64,000 bases of DNA from Melieria omissa (taxonomy: Eukaryota > Arthropoda > Insecta > Diptera > Ulidiidae), in NCBI GenBank assembly GCA_963971225.1, contig OZ020267.1:91377648-91441647 (forward strand), in the 5' to 3' direction. Below, in pieces: positions 9,552 to 19,991 of the stretch. Position numbers and translations under genes: made by a program. Position 1 is the stretch's first letter. Each line of letters opens with the position of its first letter. The notes below the pieces were generated by a model. It did not search any database. It saw nothing but the letters and a program-made list of their open reading frames with translations, and was not told the DNA's origin.

Positions 9552-10572
9552 GCGTGTATGGATCAGAGAATTCTGCACCGTTACGGCGAATGAACGCTAG
9601 CAAGGAGTAGGCTTTAGGTATGATGTAATTCAAGTGGGGTACAAAGCTGAATTTAGAATCAAAAATTACCCCAAGGTCTTTAACTTCCATATTCGACCAA
9701 GCGGGGGAATACGAAGTATTTATAGGATTGGTTGACTTCGAGAAAGTGGCAAAGTGACACTTTGAAACAGTAAGTTGGAGTTGGTTTTTAACACACCAAC
9801 GAACGATTGAGTTTATATCCAACTGTAAATTAGAAACGTCCGAAAAATCCTTAACTTTAGTGTAAAGTTTTAAGTCATCGGCAAACAAAAGGCACTGAGA
9901 ATTTCTGACGGCGTATGAAATATCATTGATAAAAAGAATGAACAACAGTGGACCAAGGATACTGCCTTGTGGTACACCAGAAGTTGCTACAAATGGTCGA
10001 GAGTGGACATTTTCAATACTAACAAAACTTTCTCTATTTTTAAGATAGGATATAAACCATTATAGCATACTAGAGTAAAACCCCAGATTTGATAATTTTT
10101 TGATCAAAACCGCGTGCGACACCTTATCAAACGCTTTCGAAAAGTCGGTGTAAATCGCATCAACTTGATATCCTTCCTGAAAGGCAGATATGCAATACTC
10201 GGAAAACAGTGTAAGGTTTGTTATAGTTGAACGACCCGCGACAAACCCGTGCTGAGATGGCGAGATTAAGCGTTTTACTACAAAAGATATTTTGGAGTTG
10301 ACAGTGCACTCAAAGAGTTTACTAGTCGTCGTTAGCTTCGTTATTGGTCTGTAATTCGCAACATTGTTTTTTTTTCTAGATTTAAAGATGGGGGTTATAA
10401 ATGACTTCTTCCAGGCATCTATGAAAATCCCAGACTCAAGGGACTTATTAAATATTACCTGCAGCGGCTTAGCAACTGCGTTGCAGCATTTTTTAAGAAG
10501 AAACGAGGAAATCCCGTCAAGATCCGGTTTCTTCGTTAAAACACGATATACGATATAAAACACGAATGACAA
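9552..10572 (-). pseudogene. jockey-like reverse transcriptase (unit 1)
   Basis: The frame reads through the RT core with one in-frame stop at about 10060. In order: KPDLDGISSFLLKKC, FITPIFKSRKKNNVANYRPI, QHGFVAGRSTITNL, the catalytic block A YTDFSKAFDKV, then after the stop SGVPQGSILGPLL and the catalytic FADDLKLY, then LQLTVSKCHFATFSK. The N-terminal endonuclease is absent because the insertion is 5'-truncated. The enzyme would have copied element RNA at a nicked target. Confidence 0.88.
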
Positions 10573-10737
10573 TAATTAAGACAATGGACAACACAAACGG
10601 CCGGAGCCGGTGGAAAGTGGGAAGTGGAACATGCCTACACAGGGAAACTGGAAGGGAGAGGATTGGAGTTGTGCAGGGTCCACAGATCATTGGAATGACA
10701 CATTTGAACATGGCGGCCCGCGTTGCCTCTGACAACA

Positions 10738-11266
10738 TTAATGCCGGAGCTGCTCACTGAGCCGGCCCAATGCCTCCAGAGCCTGCTCGATGAGGGCGCG
10801 GGTTCCGACGCGCGGCTCGGGGGTTCCGTCGGTGGAGGCCTCGTCCTCGCTGAATGCGATCAGCTGCCGTTGGTCTGCTGCCTCGGCTGCGGAACGGCTG
10901 GTTCATGGTTGGGGCTGTCGGCGGTGGCGTGTAAGCCGATCCGCAAGGGTGGAGCGCTGCACAGAGCGCTGTGCTGGAGCGGGCTGCTGCCGCAGACGTT
11001 GCGGCCCTGGTCGCTGCTGCTGCGGCTGGCCTCTCGCTGAAGTGCAGCATGTGTGGTGCGCTCGGCCGCACTTGCTGCAGCGAGCGGTGGAGTTGCACCG
11101 GTTGGTGGGGTGGGACCGCGCCAGGCAGTTAGTGCAGTAGCCCTGGGCGCGGGCCACCTGCTGTCGCTGCTGCGGTGCCATCGCCAGGAAGGCCCGGCAA
11201 TATCGTATGCCGTGGAGGTGGTGGCACAGCCGACATTGCTGGACGACCTGCTGCTTCCTAGTTGCC
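10738..11266 (-). pseudogene. Zinc-knuckle ORF downstream of Bel pol (unit 1, nonsense copy)
   Basis: In the position where retroviruses carry env, between the pol stop and the 3' LTR. The frame has no ATG at its start and opens four codons before a strong splice acceptor (CTTTTCTTGTGTTTTGCAG, minus strand, AG at 11268-11267), so it probably needs an upstream exon. It encodes cysteine-rich knuckles (CRLCHHLHGIRYCRAF, then YCTNCLARSHPTNRC, CSKCGRAHHTCC) followed by an R/Q/P-rich tail and an acidic stretch (IAFSEDEASTDGT). In this unit A at 10905 makes a TGA at the arginine after QPQP, removing the last 55 residues. Units 2 and 3 are open. Confidence 0.75.
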
Positions 11267-11366
11267 CTGCAAAACACAAGAAAAGTCTATCACTAAAGGA
11301 TAATAGTGATTGGGTAGAGTATGAGCAAGTGTATGTGAGAAAGCAGGGCCATGAGTCGAATGAGTT

Positions 11367-12366
11367 TTAAGACGCTATTAAGGGGCATAGCTTGACAACT
11401 GACCTTGTCAAGATGCCAGAGTCGGTACGGATATCCACGACACGTACGTGATTGTCGGGACCGCGATGTATTTTATGAATACGGCCGAGCCGCCATTCAT
11501 TGGGAGGAAGCAGATCGTCTTTAATGACGACCATTTCATCTTCTACCACCTCTCTTTGCGGATGCTTCCACTTATATCGTTTGTGGAGATCCTTGAGGTA
11601 TTCATCCTTCCATCGTCGGGCAAATTGATGATGGAGGACTTTGAGTTGTTCCCATCAGCTTATTAGGGATAGCTCGGAGCACTCGGGTTCGGGGGGTGCG
11701 GCGATAGGAGCGCCTCGGAGAAAGTGGCCAGGGGTCAGAGACACTAAATCGCTAGGGTCCTGCGATTGAGGAGAGAGCGGACGTGAATTGAGCGTCCCTT
11801 CAATTCTAGTAAGAAGAGTCGTAAACTCTTCGTATGTGAATCTATGAGAGCCGGCTACCTTCTTAAGGTGGGTCTTGAAGCTTTTGACCGCCGACTCCCA
11901 TAGTCCTCCCATGTGAGGAGCATGTGGGGAAATGAATTGCCACTCGACGCCCTGAGGACCGTATCGGTCGAGAATATCTTGGGCGATTTCTCTCGAGAAT
12001 TTGGCAAAGTCTCTGGCCATGGCACGTTGAGCACCGACGAACGTTTTGCCGTTGTCGGTCATGATTTTGAACGGTAGCCCTCGTCGACCAATAAATCGGG
12101 CGAATGCTGAACGCTTCGGTCGTAAGATCCGAACAGAGTTCCAAGTGAACGGCTTTCGTGGAGAAGCACATGAACACTGCAACATAACCTTTGAGGTAGG
12201 TTGAGCTACGGAGCATGGAAGCTTTGTTCTGGAATGGACCAGCAAATTCGATTCCGGTTGTGGCGAATGGGATTATAAGTGTGCATCGTTCGTGGGGGGA
12301 GAGCGCTGCCATGACTTGTGTTCGCAGATTTTGTTTGTGGATGACACACGTTTTGCATTGAAAAAT
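11367..12366 (-). pseudogene. Bel integrase (unit 1)
   Basis: The integrase follows RNase H in the same frame after one TGA (12367-12369): zinc-region CKTCVIHKQNLRTQV, then the core. The first catalytic position reads GIEFAGPF, where this family normally has aspartate, so the first D of the D,D,E triad looks replaced by E. A frameshift at about 12115 moves to the frame with IMTDNGKTF (second D) and MGGLWESAVKSFK (E). After a stop at 11655 a last piece gives the C-terminal DUF5641-like region (LLPPNEWRLGRIHKIHRGPD, VRVVDIRT), ending at 11367. Confidence 0.88.
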
Positions 12367-14830
12367 TCACTTTTTGATTTGCGGCTTTTGGCGGGGAATG
12401 TAATATTTCTGCCGAACCATACGGAGCATGAGTCGTTGGTCCGCATGCAGTAATAGCTTGTGAAGGAAGCGAAGAAGTAAACTGCAGTAGCGGGACTCTG
12501 GGGGAAGAACAATGGGGTGTCGTTCATTATACGACAATCCCGCATTGGCGAGTCTGCAATTGACTCGCATCACCTTCTGTTTTTCTAAGAAGGGATTGAG
12601 TACCAAGAGAGAACTTTTCTTGGATATGGGAAGCGAATGAGAGAGCGCTTGTCGTTCCTGGGGATAATGGGAACTTTGCGCGAGAGTTATAAGGCGATTC
12701 TTAACAAATGCCAACTCTGCTTCGGACAACAGTGTTCCGTGTATGGTATAGTGTTGGCGACGGGAGGAGATGCCGTTATGAATAAAGCGGAACATGTATG
12801 CGATTACTCGCAGGGCTCGAGAGAAGCTGGAGAACCGAGCGAGGATGTCGGTCTGCTCTTCGAGATGGTGGTGGCAGTCGATCGCTCGTTGTTCCGGGAT
12901 TGGAACTTTACGAGAATGACCCTTTGGCCAAGCATCGGACGCTTGCTGCAACCATTTGGGGCCATTCCACCACAGAGTGTGATCTTTGAGATCTTGCGGC
13001 TTGCATCCGCGCGTTCCTAAGTCCGCGGGATTTTCAGCGCTTGGGACATGTCGCCAGGGAGCGTTGTGCCCACTTTGACTTATTTCGGTCTTGCGGTTGG
13101 CAACATAGGTTTTCCATGTGCAAGGTGGTTTTTCCAACCAAGCAAGGACAATTTCAGAATCGGTCCATAAATGGATTTCCGATTTGTCGAACCCGAGGTG
13201 AGAGCGGAGGGATTTGATGAGCTGGGAGAGTAACACTGCTCCGCAAAGCTCTAAGCGAGGTAAGCTTATTGTCTGGAGAGGTGCAGCTCTTGTTTTTGCA
13301 ACAAGGAGATGTGGCGAGAGGTTGTCACCATTCGTGCTAATACGTATGTATAGAGCTGCACAGTATGCCTTTTCGGAGGCATCGCAAAATCCATGGATCT
13401 GAACATTTCGATTGGGGGCGTAGTGAACCCAGCGGGGGATTTCGATAAGTTCTATGGCAGGCAAATTCTCAATGAATTGCTGCCATTTGATAAGTGATCC
13501 TGGCTTTATGCACTCATCCCACTCAGTGCCTTCAAACCAAAGCTCTTGAAGAAGCTTTTTGGCAAGAATCATTATAGGCGAAAGCCATCCTGCGGGATCG
13601 AAAAGTTTGGCAACGGAGGAGAGAATTTGCCGTTTTGTTAATGAGTTTGCAGGAGTAGTGGGAGAGATTGAGTATTAAAATGAGTCCAATAGGGCATTCC
13701 AATGGATACCAAGAGTCTTAGTGGAACTCGTTGAATCGAACTTGAGGAATTCCGAGTCGAAAAGGTCGTCTTCGGGAATTTCCTCTAAGAGTTTCGCGTG
13801 ATTAGCCGTTATCTTTTTAAGAGGGAATCCCCCGGAGTTGAGAGTGGCTATCACTTGAGAGAGAGCTTCCTTAGTGGTGGGAAGATCATGACCTCCGGAA
13901 AGAATGTCGTCGACATACGTTTCCTCGAGTAGTATTTTTGCCGCTAACGGGTTGGATGGCTGAGAGTCGTAGGCCAATTGATGGAGCGTTCTGATGGCCA
14001 AATATGGCGCACAGTTAACCCCAAATGTCACCGTTTTCAATCTGAAGTCTTGAATAGGAGATTCCGGGGATTTGCGAAAGCGTATTCGCTGGAATTCCTG
14101 GTGATCAGTATGGACCCGAATTTGCCTATCTATCTTCTGGACATCGCCATTGAAGACAAAGCGGTAAAGGCGCCATCGGAGAATGAGAGCTGTGAGGTCA
14201 TTTTGAAGAGTGGGGCCAGTATGCAGAACGTCGTTAAGTGACTGACCAGAACTTGAGGACTTTGAGGCATTGAAAACTACTCGGACTTTGGTAGTCTTCT
14301 TTTCGGGGCGGATGACTGCGTGATGAGGCAAATAGTATGAAAAGTATTTGCCATTCTGGATTATCTCACGGGGATTTGTGAGTTCCATATGGTCAAGGGT
14401 GATATATTCCTCTAAGACGTCATCGTAGATGGTCTTGAGGTTTCCCTTTCGGGAGAGATTTCGCTCCATGCTAACGTATTGCTGGAGGGCGTTGGGGCGG
14501 GAATTGCCTAACGCTATCGAGTATGGAAAGTCTGCCTTAAAGGGGAGTTTAACAGTATATCTACCATCCGATCCACGGGTTGTGGTCTTCTGGTATAACT
14601 CTTCGCAATAAGTGTCATCCGAGGAGACAGGTGTCGGGAGTTTGACTTCTTCCTGCTCCCAGAATTGCCTGAGTTGTGAACTAAGTTCCTCATTGGAGAT
14701 TTCTGCTACGTATGTCGAATAAGATGACACCGTATGGGGTACTGGCCCGCTGAGTATCCAACCGAAAATGGTGTTTTGGGCTAATAAACTGCCACACACA
14801 TTTCGTCGGATACCTTCAAGTAAGATCTGG
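12367..14830 (-). pseudogene. Bel reverse transcriptase and RNase H (unit 1)
   Basis: One frame with a single stop at 13675-13677. RT: NVCGSLLAQNTIFGWILSG at the start, KVRVVFNASKSSSSGQSLND, catalytic GDVQKIDRQI, FGVNCAPYLAIRTLHQLA and YVDDILSGG. RNase [15 protein letters not shown] (D), [12 protein letters not shown] (E), [12 protein letters not shown] (D), PADLGTRG. The YVDD box and the A17-type protease upstream are diagnostic of Bel/Pao. At 13286 this unit encodes alanine where units 2 and 3 encode valine (KTRAAPLQ / KTRVAPLQ). Confidence 0.9.
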
Positions 14831-15460
14831 GGGAATCAGATCACTGCCAATAACAAAGTCTATCTGCGCTGACTCGAAGGGACTTGGGTCAGCGAGATTT
14901 AGCGTGGCAAATTCTTGCCAATTGGGATGGCTAATTGTGAATGGGGGTAGCAATTTTGTCAATTGGGGGAGTACTATTGCTTGCACATTGAGGGTCGTGC
15001 TGGAGTTTGGAACTGCTAACGTCAAAAAGCAAATGTGATTGGAATTTTGCACAATTTTACCGCCCATGCCTGAAATTTCGAAGTGTGATCTTTAAATAGG
15101 CTATTTAAGGCGTTTTTGCACCTTCGAGGAAATGAAGGTGCGTTGCGAGCCTTGGTCGATCAACGCTCTAACCTTGAACAATTCTCCTAAGTGGGCAATA
15201 GACACCAGTGCCGTAGGCAGAAGAGATTGGGTGCCATTATTGGAATGGAGGGCTTGTACTTGAGGCGTACTTAGCCTTGAAGATGGGCCGGTTTGCGCAT
15301 CTGAAGTGGGGGAATGAGTTGTGGAGTTATTGTTCGGTTGTGGATGAGCTGTTGCGACCTGAGAAGTGGTCGTCTGAGACCTATTCAGAGGCTGCGGGGC
15401 TTGGGATTTATTGTTGGGGGAAATGAAGCAGGGAATGATGCTTCCTTTGGCAGTAAACAC
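14816..15460 (-). pseudogene. Bel protease (unit 1)
   Basis: The retropepsin-like region begins with a proline/serine/threonine-rich linker, then VRALIDQGSQRTFISSKV, where the usual DTG/DSG is DQGS. Two stops seven bases apart (TAG, TAA near 15095-15105) interrupt it, followed by HFEISGMGGK and the flap and C-terminal part FESAQIDFVIGSDLIP. A frameshift near 14830 separates it from the RT frame. Confidence 0.8.
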
Positions 15461-16088
15461 ATGTAAAACTGCTTGTGCAATCCTTTATGGTGTGAGTCGT
15501 GGCAAGACAGTTTTCACATAAGTTGTGCTCTTTGACGTATTTCAATCGGCTCTGAGGGCTGAGCTTCTTGAAACTCTGACAAGTTCGAATAGGGTGATTT
15601 GCGTTGCAGAGTTTGCACGCGAAGTCTTTTTTCACCTCAGTGTGGAAGTGCTGAGATCTGTTTGGAGGCCGATTTTGAGGAGTATGGAAATTTGAGGTTT
15701 GTGGTTTTGGCTTAGCGGGACGAATGCTATTGAGCCGTTCCACCACCTCGTACCTGCAGGTCAGGAACTCGTCCATTTGCGACCAAAGAGGCAGGTCCTT
15801 ACGAGATGTAAGGGATTGTTCCCAGAGAGCCAATGTCTCTTCGGGTAATTTCGTACAACAAATATATACGAGCAGCGGATCCCAGTTGTCGGTGTCCACG
15901 GCCTGGGACCTAAGTACCGACAGACAATTATTGATTGTGCTTTGAATCCGCTGCAGCGCTTCGCTATTTTTGGAAGTAGCCGGAATGATATTTAATAGGG
16001 ATCGTATTTGGTTGTCAACTAATATGCGCCTGTTTTCGTAGCGGGATTTCAGGGCTTCCCATGCGAGTCCGAAGTTTTCATCGCTTAA
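15408..16088 (-). pseudogene. Bel Gag, C-terminal half with zinc knuckles (unit 1)
   Basis: After the MITE the frame resumes with LSDENFGLAWEALKSRYENR, the capsid-like DUF1759 region, then DTDNWDPLLVYICCTKLPEE. The nucleocapsid part has FACKLCNANHPIRTCQSFKKL, NLCENCLATTHTIKDC and CVYCQRKHHSLLH. Gag ends at 15408, and the protease frame is +1 relative to it at a run of five C residues, which is more likely a mutation than programmed. Confidence 0.87.
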
Positions 16089-16798
16089 GGGTCATTCTCA
16101 TGTGAAATTTTGTAAAAATCAACTTTTTTTTTAACATATTTGGAATGTATCATCCTTGAAGAAGGTGCTGTCAAAATTTTATTGGAAAATTTCAAGTATT
16201 TCGGCTTCTACAGACATTTATATCACGTGCGGTCAAGGATTCTAGCGGTTAGTCAAAACTTTAAACGTGTTTTTCTCGGAACGCCTTTTTTTGAAATGGC
16301 GGGGATGATTTAAAAAAAACCATTCATCCGATCTCTGCGATTTTGTCACGTCATTCTACATACTGTTAGCTATCGCCCCTAGTAAATTCACTCCGATATG
16401 TTAAAAATTTCATATTTTTTTTAATTGATAAAATCTTCAAAAACAACCATTTTTTACTGTTCTAATTTCAAATGCCTGCCATTTTGTGAGATTCTTATGA
16501 AAAAATTCAAATTTACTACGGGCGAGAGGTACGTTCATACTGATTAAGAATTTCTTTGAAATTTGTGTTTCAGATAATCCTGTGACTCAAAACAATCCCC
16601 GCCAGCTGACCATGGCGCGGCAGAAGCCGTGTCTTTAATCGAAAAAAAGTGTTTAAAAAATTAAAAATAAAAAATTTTTGTACCATAACAATGAATAAAT
16701 TAAAGTGATATATCTTTTTTTGATAATTCCTCGTATTCACAAAGGAAATAATTTCTGAAGAATGCCCATTTTTCCTGTCCGCGCATGAGAATGACCCC
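16089..16798. mobile_element. TTAA-flanked MITE c inside Bel gag (unit 1)
   Basis: 710 bp with inverted ends GGGTCATTCTCATG / CATGAGAATGACCC, flanked by TTAA (16085-16088 and 16799-16802; the right side carries one extra C). It splits Bel gag in every unit, so it inserted before the triplication. No protein is encoded. Confidence 0.85.
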
Positions 16799-16802
16799 TT
16801 AA

Positions 16803-17098
16803 GGCATATTGTTTTACAATTGCACCGGCTTTGCCTTGGTGATACAATTTTTGAACTGGAGTGAGCTTGGGGTGATTAATGTAAACTGCCGTAAACATGT
16901 CCCGGAAGGACGGCCATTGCTCATAGCCCCGAAAAATGTTTCGGTATCGCAAGGTGGAACTTGTAAACAAATGTTTGGAGTATGTGTTGGTTCTAGGGAT
17001 CGAACCTGTTCCGTATGCGCAGCGTGCTGTGTGGGTGGAGGCTGGAGCATCTCAATGATGTCCGACATTTGAGCCATGCACAACTCGTACTGGTCTGT
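16803..17098 (-). pseudogene. Bel Gag N-terminal part, truncated at unit junction (unit 1)
   Basis: Gag sequence with YEQWPSFRDMFTAVYINHPK, interrupted by the MITE on one side and by the tandem junction at 17098 on the other. A 1-nt frameshift in a T run near 16945 separates it from the upstream CDTETF frame. The missing N-terminus exists only downstream of unit 3. Confidence 0.82.
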
Positions 17099-17187
17099 AA
17101 CTCCACTTTCCCGCCAGCAGTCGGCAAATTCCAGGCAGCCAGCTCCTTCTTCAGCTGGTCCACCTTCAGCAGCTCGAGTTTAACCAT
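16993..17187 (-). other. Chimeric gypsy/Bel ORF at the unit 1/2 junction
   Basis: From the gypsy-1 Gag start codon (17187), 31 residues of the SAP domain run into out-of-frame Bel gag sequence (TSTSCAWLKCRTSLRCSS...), 64 codons in all. It exists only because of the tandem junction. It lies directly downstream of a gypsy LTR, so it could be transcribed; there is no evidence that it is functional. Confidence 0.6.
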
Positions 17188-17239
17188 GTCCGTGCTATTA
17201 TAATTTTCAATTTTCCACAATCCCACTTCTGACACCAAA

Positions 17240-17667
17240 TGTTACGAATACTACGTCTAGTGGGCTGTTACGTATCACTGGATTGTGTAATTTGAAAATA
17301 AAACACAGTCAGTTTCTTAAACGCAGACAATAAAATAAACCAACAGTCACTTTATTATTCACAGTTTACACTTTACTGTTCGTACACTTAAGTATTTGCT
17401 TAATTACTCCGTGTGGCAACTTCACTTTTGCCTTTTATACCTGTCGGGCCATCGCGCGGACCGTTCTCGCGCATTCCAGAGTGGGCTAAAGGTTTCCATG
17501 ATGATCGCAACCGTCGTTGCCAGGTTGGACTAAAAGTTATTATCGCGGCCGTCGTTGCCAAATTGGACTAAAAGTTACTATCGCGGCTGTCATTGCCACA
17601 TTGAATTATAGCACGGCGCGAAGCGGCAGGGTTGCTTTGCACAGCGACAGACTGTCTTATCGTTACA
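17240..17667 (-). repeat. gypsy-1 5' LTR (unit 2)
   Basis: Copy of 6796-7223 with A at 17562. Its transcription direction is into the Bel gag sequence of unit 1, with only the primer site and the chimeric ORF in between. Confidence 0.88.
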
Positions 17668-17671
17668 ATAT

Positions 17672-18166
17672 CTTAACGAAACTGTAAAATTATTGGAGAA
17701 ATACAATAGTTATTATCACAATTGATTAAAATCTACAACATTTTTATACAAATTTCAATTTTGCTTTCGTACAAATAATGTCATGATGAAAACACAAAAC
17801 ATTCCGGATCAATATCAAGGTAATTTCGTTGTCGTACAAGGTAAAATGCAAACGACAAAGTTTCTTGCAGATAATTATTTTAAAATTTGTGTGTTATAGT
17901 AAGATCGTGCATCTTCAGAACCCTTAATACGTACTAAATATATGTTTTTATTCATTTTGATTGTTAATATAAACTCACAACACGATAATTGAATTAAAAG
18001 ATGTTGAATGTGTTCAGAAAAACTTTTTCGTATTCATTATTAATATCTCTGATGCGACTGAGCTGAGTGAAATCATTTAAATTAAATCATAAAAATCACA
18101 AACATTTCCTTTCTAAATACATTTCTATATTCACCATCGATAACAAAAATGTCAACCCTGTCTTAT
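17672..18166. other. Spacer (unit 2)
   Basis: Copy of 7228-7722; nothing recognised in it. Confidence 0.6.
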
Positions 18167-18281
18167 TGAAGAAAGAGCCTCTGAGCCGTCGGCGGTACGC
18201 TTTGAAATGAGAAGACGCGGGGTTGCGTGGTAGGTGCGCTTTATTTAAGATATTTATTTATTTATTTGTTTATTAATTTAA

Positions 18282-18931
18282 GGGGGTCTTCCGCAGTGAC
18301 GGCTTCAAAAATTCGAAATTTTTTTATTACATTTTCATAATCTCAACGTATTTACAATTCAAACTGTGAAAGTATTTTTCCAATATCTCGAAAATTCCGA
18401 AAGTTATGGGATGTCAAATTCGGCGCGCCGACCGCGTTAATCTCTGTGCGTATCTGTAATATCTCAAGTTCTACTAAGCCGATTTGCTTCAAATTTAAAC
18501 TGAATATTCTACATACATGTCGCTATCGTGCTGTAGTTTTTTCTTAATCGAACATTTACTTTGAAAAAAAAAACCCTCAAATCACATATATTTTTTAAAT
18601 TTGCATAACTTTTCTAAATTTCAATATTTTTACTTTTCCGTAGTTCACACGATAGCTGACGTTACACAGATTCTAAAAAAAATTGTGTTTTTTGTTTTAG
18701 ACTTCCGAGACAGCTGCAATCAGGTCTACCGTTTTCCTCTGCGCTGGAAACGACTAAGTTTCAACTCGCTCTGGAAGCCGTAATTTTTGTGTATGGCAAC
18801 AGTAAAAATTATTTTGTATACATGAAATATGTATAAATATGTGGCAGAAAAATTGAATATCTTTTATATTTTCTGAGAAAAAAATTCTTGAAAATCTACC
18901 AGAAAAAGGCGCGTCACTACGGAAGACCCCC
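18282..18931. mobile_element. TTAA MITE a (unit 2)
   Basis: Same ends and TTAA flanks as the unit 1 copy. Confidence 0.8.
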
Positions 18932-19425
18932 TTAAGTCTATGAACAGATTGTTCTTACAGACACATTACAAACTAAACTTAAAACTAGAGAACATGTTTT
19001 AGATTATTTTTAAAAATATCTTTTGAAAGAAACAAGTCTAACTTGAATTTAGAAGATACAGTGTTATACACGTTTAAAGCTCTGTATAAAGGGGAGTTTA
19101 AAGCATAATTAGCTCGGCAAGTGCTTAAGTAGAATGTGCCTGCCTGTCGTAGCGCTCTTGAAGGAACATTGAAGTTAATTAATGGCAGCAAAGACGGGCA
19201 GTCAACCCTTCCCACCACGATGTCAGAAACGAACATCAGTGCCAAGGTTGTTCTTCTGTTTTCCAGAGACTTTAGGTCAATTAGCTTGCAACGTGCCTCA
19301 TAGGATGGTAAAGGATCTGCAAACCTGAGAGACCTCAGAGCGAAGCGAACAAACGACTTTTGGATTCCATATGAAAGAACCATATTCTAGCCTAGAACGA
19401 ACCAGACTTGTATAAAGCGACTTAA

Positions 19426-19991
19426 CCCTTTGCAGCACGGTGGGAAGACGTATATCCCACCTAGAATACTACCACTTATCTTGAAAAGTTTTTAACAGAT
19501 TGATACAAAAATTGGTGTCCAGGGGTTTTCGGGGTCGCTGATCACGAATTTATTATCAGATTACCAAAATTCAAAATGGCGGATCCAATATGGCGGACCG
19601 AATTAGTGAAACTTATTCACATCTGTATGAAAATTGGTATACGGAGGTTTTCGAGGTTGCTGATCGAATTAGTTACACTTATTCATATCAATATGAAAAT
19701 TGGTATACGGAGGTTTTCGGTTTTTTCACTAATTCTGTCGGCCATATTGGATCCGCTATTTTGAATTTCGGTAATCTGATATCAAATTCGTAATCAGCAA
19801 CCTCGAAAACCTCCGTATACCAATTTTCATACAGATGTGAATAAGTTTCACTAATTCGGTCCACCATATTGGATCCGCCATTTTGAATTTTGGTAATCTG
19901 ATAATAAATTCGTGATCAGCGACCCCGAAAACCCCCAGGGCGACTATTTTCATTGAAAAAAAGTTATCTGAAAAATGTATGCTTCAAAGGG
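19426..19991. mobile_element. TTAA MITE b (unit 2)
   Basis: Same palindromic structure as the unit 1 copy. Confidence 0.8.

Larger units (their letters stand above)
7810..10551 (-). mobile_element. 5'-truncated jockey-like non-LTR retrotransposon (unit 1)
   Basis: The insertion lies on the minus strand. Its 3' end is at 7810, with an A/T tail made of TAAA-type repeats, and the 5' end is truncated at 10551 within the RT domain. It contains two later MITE insertions (7838-8487 and 8982-9547), leaving about 1.5 kb of element sequence. The absence of LTRs, the tail and the RT motifs fit the jockey/CR1/I group; I cannot assign the clade. Confidence 0.82.
7723..10710 (-). mobile_element. Bel 3' LTR split by a non-LTR element (unit 1)
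   Basis: The LTR ends (TGAAGAAAGAG and CACATTTGAACA) match the intact 5' LTR at 41832-42072, but the copy is divided into 7723-7809 and 10552-10710. The duplication GATAT (7805-7809 and 10552-10556) marks the insertion; the uninterrupted LTR shows the empty site TTAAGATATAAAACACG. Aligning both halves with the 5' LTR by eye gives about five differences in 241 bp. Confidence 0.9.
6655..17098. repeat. Tandem unit 1 of 3 (10,444 bp)
   Basis: First copy of a head-to-tail repeat running from inside gypsy-1 gag to inside Bel gag. It differs from units 2 and 3 at 7118 (G/A), 10905 (A/G) and 13286 (G/A). The 10905 change turns an arginine codon of the zinc-knuckle ORF into a stop in this unit only. 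Confidence 0.97.

Noticed and set aside
10738..11266. Envelope gene of an errantivirus-like element
   Set aside because: Position fits, but there is no signal peptide, cleavage site or membrane segment; the protein is cysteine-knuckle and basic.
10723..11370. Several plus-strand open frames of 105-116 codons (and copies in units 2 and 3)
   Set aside because: They are antisense shadows of the GC-rich zinc-knuckle ORF; their composition is arginine/alanine-rich without motifs, and the minus-strand frame has clear cysteine knuckles.
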